DNA of 64,000 nt, taken from the NCBI RefSeq assembly GCF_000685965.1, contig NZ_JMLE01000009.1:62001-126000 (forward strand), written 5' to 3'. This DNA comes from Arthrobacter sp. UNC362MFTsu5.1 (GTDB lineage: Bacteria > Actinomycetota > Actinomycetes > Actinomycetales > Micrococcaceae). Positions within the stretch are counted from its first letter, which is position 1; every line of letters begins with the position of its first letter. Positions 8,428 through 16,966 of this stretch are shown one piece after another. The notes beneath the pieces were generated by a model, which had not been told where the DNA came from, ran no database searches, and was given only the letters and a program-made list of their open reading frames with translations. Made by a program: the position numbers and the translations under genes.

Positions 8428-8974
8428 GGCCCTGCCGTTACGGATTGGCTGATGCGGGTTCTGCAGACGTTTCCACCGATGCGAGGCGCGCAGACGATCG
8501 TGGAGAACGAACGGGCTACGCGCGTCCTTGCTGATTCCGGTGTCCGCCTTGATGCACGTGTGCGACGTCTGGTCCCCGGACCTTGCATTGTTCCTGGTCT
8601 TCCTGCCCAGCGCGTGCGCTCACGGGCGCGGTGATGTCTGAGCTCTTCCGACGGCTGCGCGCTGTGACGGCGTCAGAGTGACGCACAAGGTGGCCATTTC
8701 CCGTTCGGTTGAACCACTCCCCCTATCAGCCAGATCTGGTGAAGGACACCGGCAACTTGTTCGCGCCGGCGTTCCATCTCATGTACTTCTCTGCGGCGGC
8801 GCTGTTTGCGCTCACCAGGACACGGGAGACCGCCGCACGTCTACGGCTCGGATCAGTTCCGGCGGCAGTGAGCAGCGAAGAAGGCCACCAACGAGCACGT
8901 CACTCCCCCGCGATGCTTCTGATACCCGTGCCCAGTGGCTCCGGAAGACGAAGCCCGCACTAATCACGCCCCTG
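8428..8974. other. Non-coding or decayed stretch after the protocatechuate operon
   Basis: About 550 bases without a convincing gene. Short open frames exist on the plus strand, but none shows a recognisable domain with a ribosome-binding site. It leads into an oxidase fragment and insertion-sequence remains, so this is probably degraded accessory DNA. No clear terminator hairpin with a T-run was found directly after the operon. Confidence 0.5.
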
Positions 8975-9085
8975 GGTCAGGGTCATTTCGACGGCCTCGC
9001 GGAACAACGCAACGTCGGCCTCAAAGTTGCAGCTCAGGCTGGGGATGGAAATTTGCATCCTTGCCTTCTGGGTTTCGCCAACTGA
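8975..9085 (+). pseudogene. C-terminal scrap of an FAD-linked oxidase (GlcD-like)
   Basis: A 36-codon open segment ends with VGLKVAAQAGDGNLHP and then CLLGFAN and a stop. The AxAGDGNLHP motif is characteristic of the C-terminal domain of FAD-linked oxidases related to glycolate oxidase subunit GlcD and D-lactate dehydrogenases. Nothing upstream in the frame resembles the FAD-binding domain, so only a fragment survives. It may mark an older catabolic cluster broken by insertion sequences. Confidence 0.5.
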
Positions 9086-9093
9086 ACGGAGGC

Positions 9094-9203
9094 GTCATGC
9101 CGCTCCATTCCCCCACTTCCATGAACGACCAGAAGCAACTTCGCTGTTTGTCATTCTGATCCCGATCATCGCTGGGCGGGTCCTCCACGCAACCAGGGCG
9201 CTC
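9094..9203 (+). repeat. 110-bp imperfect direct repeat, copy 1
   Basis: This segment recurs at 12244-12354 in the same orientation. Shared blocks include GCTGTTTGTCATTCTGATC and CATCGCTGGGCGGGTCCTC, then an identical run up to CAACCAGGGCGCT. The two copies lie about 3.15 kb apart and bracket the transposase remnant and the NmrA-like gene. It could be a partial insertion-sequence end or a duplicated remnant; no function is apparent. Confidence 0.75.
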
Positions 9204-9222
9204 CGCCCCGCTCACGATTCAA

Positions 9223-9760
9223 AGTTGCAATGTCGGTCACTGTCAGGGTGAAGCAGAACTCGCCGGCGTTGTTGCCGCCCTCATGACCGACCAGGTCGAT
9301 CTCCACGAAGCCCGCGACCGCGTCGTCCCATTCTGCCCAGGTGCGGATCGGGATCTGCGATTTCAGCAGCGTGCCCGGCTTGGTATGGGACCGTCCCCGC
9401 TGGACCATCCTCGCCCGTTCCCCTGCCAGCTCCCGCTCGGCGCGCAACAGCGGCCCAGCACGGGCAGCATCAAGGCCAGAAGCTTCCCTGCCGGGGCCCG
9501 GAGCACCCCCAGCACCTGCTCAGCGCCGGCAGCAGCTCAGGCCCGTATACCGGCGTCCTGCCAGGCCGGTGCCTGGCGATCTTCAGGACCAGGGCATCCC
9601 GCAGGGCCGCCCGGGCATAATCGCGGTGCCACCCGGTCAACCCGACCAGCTCATGAAGGATCCGGGACTTCGCCTTCCGGGACACGCCCTGATATGCCAG
9701 CGCCTTCTTCTTCGTCACGGCCTGCCGCTGGGCCATCGTTAGCTCCATGAAAACGGGCAT
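9223..9760 (-). pseudogene. Transposase remnant with internal deletion and frameshift
   Basis: Reading on the minus strand, 9760-9470 encodes a transposase N-terminus (MELTMAQRQAVTKKKALAYQ, then ELVGLTGWHRDYARAALRDA). The frame then breaks, and 9447-9223 encodes part of an integrase-type catalytic domain (IPIRTWAEWDDAVAGFVEID, LVGHEGGNNAGEFCFTLTVT). The stretch between RAEREL and AGERARM looks deleted, and homology stops after TDIAT, so most of the DDE catalytic core is missing. It cannot be active. Confidence 0.8.
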
Positions 9761-9789
9761 AGCCCAAGAACGCCACCACCGACAACCAG

Positions 9790-9859
9790 ACCGCTACGCG
9801 GAGGTCTTCAAATGAGGCAACATATCCCGCTAAGCGGAGGTTTTCTATGAGTCAACGCG
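9790..9859 (-). repeat. Tandem end-type repeats of the broken insertion sequence
   Basis: Just upstream of the transposase start lie two related units about 36 bp apart: CCGCTACGCGGAGGTCTTCA then AATGAGGCAA (from 9791), and CCGCTAAGCGGAGGTTTTCT then ATGAGTCAAC (from 9828). A more degenerate third unit may follow. Arrays of such short repeats upstream of the transposase resemble transposase-binding sites at an element end. From 9860 to the NmrA-like gene at 10138 I see no gene. Confidence 0.55.
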
Positions 9860-10137
9860 CTCAGCGTAGATTCCGTCAACCACCGCTCAGCGAAAGCCAC
9901 CGCTCCCATTTCGGCATCTAGCCGTTGAGCCTTTTTGAAGTTAAAGGTCGGCCATCTTCCCGGTGCCAAGTACTGTTTCTGCATGAGGGCTAGGCTCGAA
10001 TGGCGTCGGCCTGGCCCACTCGGGGCGGCTGCGGGCATCGCTGTGCGAGACCGCGCCTGCATTCGGGCAACCGGTGGCGCTCCCACCAATTCTCCCGCCG
10101 GCGCCGCACCGACAAACCCTAGCGAGAAGAGCACATC

Positions 10138-11055
10138 ATCACTACTATCACCGTCCTCGTCGCCGGAGCCACTGGAGACCTCGGCCGCCGCGTCGTTGGC
10201 GAACTCCTCCGCCGCGACACCCTCGTCCGGGTCCTGACACGCCCCGGAAGCGGGACGGCCCAAGGCATTTACGGTAGGGAGGATCGCGTGGAAGTCCACG
10301 AGGTCGCCTACACGGATCGGGCCGGCCTCGCCTCAGCACTGTCCGGCGTCGAAACCGTCATTTCGACCATCAGCGGTGCGCGTCCAGTCATCGTCGACGC
10401 GCAGCGCGCCCTCCTTGCGGCCGCCGTCGAAGCAGGGGTGGCACGGTTCATCCCGTCCGACTACTCTGCGGATTACCGCCGGATCACCCCGGGCAGCAAC
10501 CGCAACTTCGAGCTCCGTCGCGAGCTCGCGGCCGAACTGGACGCCGCCCCAATTCGCGTGACTTCCGTACTGAACGGGGCGTTCGCCGACATGCTCACCG
10601 GGCAGGCGCCCATGATCTCGTTCAAGCGTCACCGGGTGCTGTTCTGGTCCTCACCGGACCAGATTCTCGACTTCACGACCAAGGACGACGTCGCTCGCGT
10701 CGTCGCGCTTGTCGCCCTCGATGAGGACGCACCCCGCGTCGTCGAGATAGCCGGCGACCGCGTCACGGCGCGTAGTATCGCCCGGACGATGACCGACCTC
10801 ACGAGGACACCTTTCTCCCTGCAATGGGCCGGTACCACCGGCATTTTAGCTGCCATGAGCAGGATCGGCCGACACCTGTCGAAGGACAAAGACCAGGCTT
10901 TCCCCGCATGGCAGGGTATGCAGTACTTCGTCAGCATGTTCAACGGCGAGGCCGAGCTCCATCACGTCAACAATGACCGCTACGGCCCGCACGAGTGGAC
11001 CAGGGTCCGCGATGTCCTCGAAGCTCACCTGACGGAGACAACGGACGATCACTGA
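10138..11055 (+). CDS. NmrA-like NAD(P)-binding oxidoreductase with no standard start codon
   Basis: The frame encodes a full atypical short-chain dehydrogenase of the NmrA/isoflavone-reductase type: the Rossmann motif VLVAGATGDLGRRVV is encoded from about 10153, VETVISTISGARP follows, and the C-terminal part runs to 11055. The first normal start (GTG at 10288) would remove the whole cofactor-binding loop. In frame upstream of the motif there is only ATC ATC ACT ACT, then a stop at 10120. A single change, ATG to ATC at 10138, would explain this, giving an original start M-T-T-I-T-V. So the gene uses a very rare ATC start, makes a crippled product, or is a young pseudogene. Confidence 0.6.
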   Translation: MTTITVLVAGATGDLGRRVVGELLRRDTLVRVLTRPGSGTAQGIYGREDRVEVHEVAYTDRAGLASALSGVETVISTISGARPVIVDAQRALLAAAVEAGVARFIPSDYSADYRRITPGSNRNFELRRELAAELDAAPIRVTSVLNGAFADMLTGQAPMISFKRHRVLFWSSPDQILDFTTKDDVARVVALVALDEDAPRVVEIAGDRVTARSIARTMTDLTRTPFSLQWAGTTGILAAMSRIGRHLSKDKDQAFPAWQGMQYFVSMFNGEAELHHVNNDRYGPHEWTRVRDVLEAHLTETTDDH

Positions 11056-12243
11056 TCCAATGCCCTTAGGGCAGGGAGTCAACGATCGGCACAGTTCTAA
11101 CGAGGCATGCTTGACGGCGTCCACTATCTGGAGCTCATTGGGCTTAGCAAGCCGCTGAAGCGTGAAGTCAAGCTCGGAGGAGTCCTGGTCCACTGCTACA
11201 AGGCCATCGAGTCTGGCGAAGGTACCGCGGGCGGCCGGGAGCCTGCCCCTGGTACACCGAGCAGGCAGACTGGGCGCCGATCAGAACCAGATGCTGCCCT
11301 CGTTTCACCCGCCTGCCCAATGGCTGAAGTTGCCCCCTCCTCTGGTGCGTTCATCATCGTCCTTGCTGCAGCGTCGACAGCGCTTGTAGACACTGCCGTC
11401 TTCGGCGTGTTCGACATGCCATTCGTGCCGAATATTTAACCTGCCCGTCAGGATCTGCAGCATGACTCGTCCCTGATCCTGGACCATATCCTCGTCGTAA
11501 TTTCTATAGCGGCCCTTACGTGCGCCCTGAGGAACAGGCAGTTTATTGACGGCCCTCCGAAAGGATCAACCGCGTCACGGACCACTCAAGTCCCGAAGAG
11601 CAACGGGACGCTTAAAGATCCAGTCTTTGGACCCTGCTGTCTCACTAACGCCTGCTGGCTGAATAGATGCTCTACTAAGGCACGGTGAAGAAAATCTTCG
11701 GGTCGACGGCGCCCACAATGTCGTCGCGTAAGACGATGACGTCCACGCTCCGGGTATCCACGCACAGGACCGCGACATCACAAATGCGGACGATCGCGCA
11801 GCGGGTGTCGGTAACGGTCGACAACAGAGCCATTGTGACGGCTTGGCGTCCAGGGCCGTTGCAACACCTGGGCTATTAGAAGTAGTAATTGGGAGCGATG
11901 CCACGCCACCGACCGTCATTCAGTCTCCAGAAGACTGAAGAATCAGGGTTGGCTGCCCTCCTCACCCAACGATCAGCCTCACTCGGAGGCGTTGCACGCC
12001 GGAAGATCAAACCTAGTTGGAGTACACCCCTAACTGACGTCGGGCACGTAGCCGAATCGCTGTCAGAACAGAGCCCCGGCTCTGCATCTCTGACAATGGT
12101 CGTAGAAGGTCTCAGGTCCCAACCTGACACTACCGACACATCCCCCGCGGGTGGCGTCGGTCGATCCGTCTCACCCCTTTCACTCCGGCAAAGGCTGTCT
12201 CCTGCACGACGCAAAGCCGTTCCGGCATGCGCAGAATCCTTTC
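11056..12243. other. About 1.2 kb without a recognisable gene
   Basis: Open frames here are short, overlap each other on both strands and lack domain signals. The most protein-like is a minus-strand frame ending at 11305; its segment IRHEWHVEHAEDGSVYKRCR followed by RCSKDDDE resembles the Cys-rich tail of small uncharacterised actinobacterial proteins. It could be a gene of about 60 codons starting at 11487, but no ribosome-binding site supports it. A minus-strand frame around 11684-11850 (ALLSTVTDTRCAIVRICDVA) could be another relic. The stretch is probably decayed mobile or accessory DNA. Confidence 0.4.
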
Positions 12244-12354
12244 GCGTCATGCCGCCCCGCTTCCCCGTCTCCATGAACCACCAGAAGCATCATCGCTGTT
12301 TGTCATTCTGATCCTCATCATCGCTGGGCGGGTCCTCCACGCAACCAGGGCGCT
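12244..12354 (+). repeat. 110-bp imperfect direct repeat, copy 2
   Basis: Second copy of the segment at 9094-9203, same orientation, with roughly 85 to 90 percent of bases matching by eye. The strongest identity is in the last 60 bases, from GCTGTTTGTCATTCTGATC to the end. It ends 12 bases before the large inverted repeat at 12367-12422. Confidence 0.75.
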
Positions 12355-12366
12355 ACGCGCCGGGCT

Positions 12367-12422
12367 CGATCCAGAGTTTCGCTCGGCGCTCGTCGCTTAT
12401 TTCCTCGCGAAACTCTGGATCG
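12367..12422. repeat. Perfect 16-bp inverted repeat with 24-base loop
   Basis: CGATCCAGAGTTTCGC at 12367-12382 is followed, after 24 bases, by its exact reverse complement at 12407-12422. There is no T-run after it, so a standard terminator is unlikely. It lies 120 bases upstream of the DUF4192 gene and just after direct-repeat copy 2. It could be a folding element end, a recombination site, or an operator. Confidence 0.8.
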
Positions 12423-12542
12423 CTCCCGGTTCCCCAAGTTGCCCTCCGGACCCTCACACCCAGCGGTGACTCCGTGTATCAGAACGAGGCCGGAATCTGA
12501 CAGGCACATCCGGTGCCCGCCAGTCGCTGAAGGAGAAGGATC

Positions 12543-13574
12543 ATGGAACCGCTCACCATCAAAACCCCAGCCGACGTCCTCAGCTTCGTCGGGCACACCC
12601 TCGGGTTCTGGCCACATGAGAGCCTCGTCTGCATCACCCTGGACGCCAACCGCGTCGGCGCAACCCTCGGAGTCGACCTCCCCACACACGAGGGCGGACT
12701 CAGATACGCCCGCACCGTGGCCGACTACCTCGCCCACGACGCCAGCGCCGCCAGCGTCCTCTTCGCCGTCTACACCTCAGAGCCCCAGAAACCCGGTCAG
12801 CCCAAACCGCACGCCGCAACCATCGCAGCACTGACCTGCGCGCTGGCCGAACGCGGAATGACCATCCGCGACGGACTCCTCGTCGGAGACAACACCGTCT
12901 CCCCCTACGACGGCGACCCCCAGGACGGACTGACACTCCCCCTCAAGGCGACCCAGTCCAGCCAGATCAACGCCGAATTCATCTACCGCGGCAGCACCAT
13001 CGCACCAACAAACCACATCACCCTGCCGGCCTCAACAAAAGAGAACCGCACAGCGAACGCCGTCGACGACCGCGTCAAGACGATTCACCGGATGAACCCG
13101 GGCGAAGCCCTCGAACAAGCCAGGACACTCTGGGACGGCATGCTGGAGGCGATGTCCTATCCCGAAGATGACCAGACCATCGACCTGATTGCCAACTTCC
13201 AGGCCCCGGCCATCCGCGACCAGCTCATGGCCGACATCCCCGGAATCGACGAACCGATGGACCGGGTTCTCCTGGCACAAACAAAGGGCGGCCCTCAATG
13301 GTCGCGCGTCGAATGGGCACAGCAGCTGCTGCTCCACGCGTACACGCACAGCAGCACCAAACACTCGGCCCCCATCCTCACCGCCATCGCCTTCGTCAAC
13401 TGGTGGGAAGGCCGCGGCAGCAAAGCCCACCAGTTCCTGCAACTCGCCCTCGAAGCAGACCCCGCCTACCGTCTGGCCAGGCTCAGCGACCTCATGATCG
13501 GCTCCGGAATGGTCGCCGGCTGGAACATGCACAAAGACCGGGCCTTCCGGCCCCGGGGACTCGAAGCCTCCTGA
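12543..13574 (+). CDS. DUF4192 family protein
   Basis: 343 residues. The N-terminus (LTIKTPADVLSFVGHTLGFW, then PHESLVCITLDANRVGATLG) is the hallmark of the actinobacterial DUF4192 family, whose function is unknown. The C-terminal part (AIAFVNWWEGRGSKAHQFLQ, LALEADPAYRLARLSDLMIG) is helical and also family-typical. A strong AAGGAGAAGGA ribosome-binding site precedes the ATG. The gene stands alone between repeats and a non-coding stretch, so its neighbours say nothing about its role. Confidence 0.85.
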   Translation: MEPLTIKTPADVLSFVGHTLGFWPHESLVCITLDANRVGATLGVDLPTHEGGLRYARTVADYLAHDASAASVLFAVYTSEPQKPGQPKPHAATIAALTCALAERGMTIRDGLLVGDNTVSPYDGDPQDGLTLPLKATQSSQINAEFIYRGSTIAPTNHITLPASTKENRTANAVDDRVKTIHRMNPGEALEQARTLWDGMLEAMSYPEDDQTIDLIANFQAPAIRDQLMADIPGIDEPMDRVLLAQTKGGPQWSRVEWAQQLLLHAYTHSSTKHSAPILTAIAFVNWWEGRGSKAHQFLQLALEADPAYRLARLSDLMIGSGMVAGWNMHKDRAFRPRGLEAS

Positions 13575-14299
13575 CCCGCTGTCAAAAGGATACGGACGAC
13601 GACGGCGGGACGTTCCGGAGCCAGCTCTCCACCGCCGCGCCCCAGCCGTCCGGATCGGCATTCCACTCCTGCGTGTGCTCCGCGGACGGGGCCGATGCCA
13701 GCTCGGGGCGCCAAAGTCAGGCGGATCAACCAAACCACGACCGACCCCGGAAGAAGAGTCCGGATCCCACACACCTGCACTCTGTCGACGACTTGTACGC
13801 CAGCCACAGATATCCCCAAAGACGTTCCCGCTGAACCCGGAACGTTCAACGACACCGACGATCCAAGCCGCAAAGTCATGTCGCCTGAAACAGAGAACGT
13901 CATGAAGTAGCGAAGGCAGCACCAGGAGGGAGGGACCAAAATGCAGGTTGAAAGCGCCCGTGCACAAAGGTGTGCACAATGTGCACACCCCCTTTGGCCG
14001 GACAAACACACGCGGAGCGGACCCCGCCTCGTTCGCAGACAGCAAATAACTACCGAAGATCGTCGAACGAATTCGCCTTCGTCATGTCGTCACCACAACA
14101 ACTGGCCATGAATGAGTGACGGCCAACAACTGGCCACCATAAACAGCAAGAAGGTACGACACACAGCCCTAGGTCCCAGCAGGCGGAGGGCCCACAAGCC
14201 AGGACCCTGATCCCGCCACCCACATAACCGAATAGGCCACCGAGGCGCCAGGAACATACCGCGGACAACGTCAGAGGGTCAATGTCCACACGTTAAAGC
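13575..14299. other. About 720 bp intergenic stretch before tRNA-Leu
   Basis: No convincing gene. Overlapping short frames on both strands have no domain signal. It contains three GTGCAC motifs (13960-13986, listed separately) and a repeated CAACAACTGGCCA near 14097 and 14128. The latter pair lies only 30 bases apart and may be a weak local duplication. Confidence 0.5.
13960..13986. repeat. Three closely spaced GTGCAC palindromes
   Basis: GTGCAC occurs at 13960-13965, 13972-13977 and 13981-13986, each followed by A or ACA. Clustering of three identical six-base palindromes within 27 bases suggests a protein-binding site or a local repeat, but no adjacent gene start makes an operator role obvious. 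Confidence 0.35.
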
Positions 14300-14322
14300 A
14301 AAAACCCCTCTGACGAGGGGTT
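14300..14322 (-). terminator. Rho-independent terminator of tRNA-Leu
   Basis: Hairpin AACCCCTC/GAGGGGTT with a four-base loop, followed on the minus strand by a run of five T residues. It lies six bases past the tRNA-Leu 3' end. Confidence 0.85.
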
Positions 14323-14327
14323 ATGCG

Positions 14328-14409
14328 TGCCCGAGGTGGGACTCGAACCCACACACCTTTCGATACCGCATTTTGAGTGCGGCGCGTCTGCCAATTCCGC
14401 CACTCGGGC
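14328..14409 (-). tRNA. tRNA-Leu(CAA)
   Basis: Minus-strand cloverleaf with acceptor stem GCCCGAG/CTCGGGC, anticodon arm CCGCA-CTCAAAA-TGCGG giving anticodon CAA, a short variable arm as expected for a class II tRNA, and T-arm GTGGGTTCGAGTCCCAC. CCA is not encoded. Its 3' end faces the accessory region on the left, the usual geometry for integrase attachment within a tRNA gene. Confidence 0.95.
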
Positions 14410-14616
14410 GCGGATTACACGGGAGTAACAATCTTAGGCTCACGGCTGTGTTGTGAGCAACGCGATCGCTTCCAGTGCGCGAAATTACTCTACATGCAGA
14501 TAGGCTGAATTCCAGAATCGCGCCAGTGAAGCCGCAACGAACCCAAGCAGTTCCAAGTACAACAGCGGGCACAACTAAGATGGACTAGTTCCCGCCGTAC
14601 CTTTCAAGGAGTTCCC

Positions 14617-15222
14617 GTGTCAGAACAGACGGAGTCAAACCCCAACAGCCAGCCGGCGCGCCGCGTTATTGTCGCCGAGGACGAGACCCTTATCCGCCTG
14701 GACATCATCGAAATCCTCCGTGGCGAGGGCTATGACGTCATCGGCGAAGCGGACAACGGCGAGAAGGCCGTCCAGCTTGCCGAGGAACTCAAGCCTGACC
14801 TCGTCCTGATGGACGTCAAGATGCCGGTCATGGACGGCATCTCGGCCGCCGAGAAAATCGTGAAGGCCCGCATCGCCCCCGTAGTGCTCCTCACGGCCTT
14901 CAGCCAGAAGGAACTGGTGGAGCGTGCCCGCGACGCCGGCGCCATGGCCTACGTGGTCAAGCCCTTCACGCCCGCGGACCTGATCCCCGCACTGGAGATT
15001 GCACTGTCCCGCCATGAGGAGATCAAGGCGCTCGAAAACGAGGTCTCCGACCTCCAGGAGCAGTTCGCCACCCGCAAGCTCGTAGAACGCGCCAAGAGCC
15101 TCCTGACCACCAAGATGGGCCTCACCGAACCCGAGGCCTTCCGCTGGATCCAGAAGACTTCCATGGACCGCCGCCTCAGCATGCGCGAGGTCGCCGAAAC
15201 CATCATCAACCAGGTCAACTAA
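14617..15222 (+). CDS. pdtaR: ANTAR-domain response regulator (PdtaR-like)
   Basis: 201 residues. Residues about 17-130 form a receiver domain: acidic pocket VAEDETLIRLD, phosphorylated Asp in LMDVKMPVMDG and Lys in VVKPF. Residues about 145-200 form an RNA-binding ANTAR domain (AKSLLTTKMGLTEPEAFRWI, then QKTSMDRRLSMREVAETI). It resembles mycobacterial PdtaR, which acts as an antiterminator when phosphorylated by the kinase PdtaS; the kinase gene is not in the window. GTG start with AAGGAG six bases upstream. It converges on pyk across a shared terminator. Confidence 0.92.
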   Translation: MSEQTESNPNSQPARRVIVAEDETLIRLDIIEILRGEGYDVIGEADNGEKAVQLAEELKPDLVLMDVKMPVMDGISAAEKIVKARIAPVVLLTAFSQKELVERARDAGAMAYVVKPFTPADLIPALEIALSRHEEIKALENEVSDLQEQFATRKLVERAKSLLTTKMGLTEPEAFRWIQKTSMDRRLSMREVAETIINQVN

Positions 15223-15309
15223 CCTCCGCAGCCCGGTAGGTAACGCCCGACGGCGGCCTGCCGGGCTCCTGCCACCGGTAGGCCGCGGGTCTAAGACAAA
15301 TCAAGACAA

Positions 15310-15351
15310 AAAAGGGAGGATCCCCGCCAACCGGCGGAGATCCTCCCTTTT
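15310..15351. terminator. Bidirectional terminator between pdtaR and pyk
   Basis: A 13-bp perfect stem AAAAGGGAGGATC/GATCCTCCCTTTT with an inner CCGCC/GGCGG hairpin; A-rich on the left and T-rich on the right, so it can stop transcription from both converging genes. A second short hairpin (GTGCGG/CCGCAC) follows at about 15359-15377. Confidence 0.9.
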
Positions 15352-15388
15352 GTTCTGCGTGCGGCTTTCGCCGCACGCAGGTGACGTA

Positions 15389-16879
15389 CTAGGCCTTCTT
15401 CTTCTTTTCCGGCCAGGGTCCGAGCTTTTCCTTGTTGCTGGTAGCTTCGCCAGCGAAGGTGGAGTCGGCGAGGTCGCCCACCTTGTGCACCTTCAGCGAG
15501 TTGGTCGAACCGGCTTTTCCGGGAGGTGAACCGGCAGCGATAACCACCAGGTCACCGTCCTCCACAAGGTTCAGTTCCAGCAGGCTGCGGTCCACCTGGG
15601 CCGTCATTTCGTCGGTGTGGTCCACCATGGGAACCAGGACCGGCTGGATGCCCCAGGTCAGTGCAAGCTGGTTCCACACGTGCTCCACCGGAGTGAACGC
15701 GAAGACCGGCTTGACCGGACGCAGGCGGGACAGGCGGCGTGCGGAGTCGCCGGACTGGGTGAAAGCACAGATGTACTTTGCGTCCAGCTGGTCGGCGATT
15801 TCGACGGCGGCACGGGTGATGGCGCCGCCGCGGGTCTTGGGCTTGGTGCCCAGCGGGGGGACGCGCTCGAGGCCGTGGACCTCGGTGGATTCGATGATCC
15901 GGGCCATGACCTTGACGGTTTCGATCGGGTACTTGCCCACGCTCGTCTCGCCGGAGAGCATCACTGCATCGGCGCCGTCGAGCACTGCGTTGGCGCAGTC
16001 CGAAGCCTCTGCACGGGTGGGGCGCGGGTTGTCGATCATGGACTCGAGCACCTGGGTGGCCACGATGACGGGCTTCGCCCAGCGGCGGGCCAGTTCGATG
16101 GCGCGCTTCTGGACGATCGGCACCTCTTCGAGCGGGAGCTCCACGCCGAGGTCGCCACGGGCCACCATGATGGCGTCGAACGCGTCGATGATCTCGTGCA
16201 GCTGGTCGACAGCCTGCGGCTTCTCGATCTTGGCGATGACCGGAACGCGGCGTCCCTCTTCGTCCATGATTTCGTGGACGCGCTTGATGTCCGAGGCGTC
16301 GCGGACGAAGGACAGGGCAACCATGTCCACACCGCGGCGCATGGCCCAGCGCAGATCGTCCTCGTCCTTTTCGCTCAGCGCGGGAACGTTGACGGCAACA
16401 CCGGGCAGGTTGATGCCCTTGTTGTTGGAAACGAAGCCGCCGACGGTCACCTGGGCGACCACCTTGACGTCGTCGACCTCGATGGCCCGAAGGGCCACCT
16501 TGCCGTCGTCGATCAGCAGGGCGTCGCCGACGTTGACGTCGTCGGTCAGGCTCTTGAGCGTGGTGGAGCAGATGTCCTTGGTGCCGGGAACGTCTTCGGT
16601 GGTGATGGTGAAGATGTCGCCAACAGCCAGTTCGTGCGGACCGTCAACAAAGCGGCCAAGACGGATCTTGGGGCCCTGGAGGTCAGCCATGACGGCTACG
16701 GGCTTGCCGAGCTGCTTCGATGCCCTGCGGACGTTCTCGTACGTCACGTCATGCACCGAGTAGTCGCCGTGGCTCATGTTCATGCGGGCAACATCCACGC
16801 CGGCTTCAACAACTGCGAGGGTGTTCTCGAAGCTGGAAATAGCCGGTCCGAACGTTGCCACGATTTTTGCGCGTCTCAT
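15389..16879 (-). CDS. pyk: Pyruvate kinase
   Basis: Converts phosphoenolpyruvate and ADP to pyruvate and ATP in glycolysis. The 496-residue protein has the full family pattern: RRAKIVATFGPA at the N-terminus, ARMNMSHGD, the catalytic signature around VIAKIEKPQAVD, the metal and substrate loop MVARGDLGVELP and MLSGETSVGKYP. The C-terminal allosteric domain includes FTQSGDSARRLSRLRP. It is transcribed alone from its own upstream region and ends at the shared terminator. Confidence 0.97.
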   Translation of the reverse strand: MRRAKIVATFGPAISSFENTLAVVEAGVDVARMNMSHGDYSVHDVTYENVRRASKQLGKPVAVMADLQGPKIRLGRFVDGPHELAVGDIFTITTEDVPGTKDICSTTLKSLTDDVNVGDALLIDDGKVALRAIEVDDVKVVAQVTVGGFVSNNKGINLPGVAVNVPALSEKDEDDLRWAMRRGVDMVALSFVRDASDIKRVHEIMDEEGRRVPVIAKIEKPQAVDQLHEIIDAFDAIMVARGDLGVELPLEEVPIVQKRAIELARRWAKPVIVATQVLESMIDNPRPTRAEASDCANAVLDGADAVMLSGETSVGKYPIETVKVMARIIESTEVHGLERVPPLGTKPKTRGGAITRAAVEIADQLDAKYICAFTQSGDSARRLSRLRPVKPVFAFTPVEHVWNQLALTWGIQPVLVPMVDHTDEMTAQVDRSLLELNLVEDGDLVVIAAGSPPGKAGSTNSLKVHKVGDLADSTFAGEATSNKEKLGPWPEKKKKA

Positions 16880-16966
16880 ATACCTACCCTATTGGTGTGT
16901 TTCTGGATTGGAGTTATACCGCAGGTGAACTTCCGTGGTCCCCCGATTGTGACTGCAGAGTTGTGA

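Noticed and set aside
9808..10299. 163-codon minus-strand frame opposite the NmrA N-terminus
   Set aside because: Overlaps the clear GATGDLG Rossmann motif on the plus strand; composition looks like an antisense shadow.
11889..12311. 140-codon plus-strand frame ending in the direct repeat
   Set aside because: No ribosome-binding site, no domain, and its end is simply read through the repeat; an opposing frame covers the same bases equally well.
12543..13574. DUF4192 gene as a plasmid or phage replication gene
   Set aside because: The N-terminal motif fits the DUF4192 family, and nothing in the neighbourhood is a replication or phage gene.
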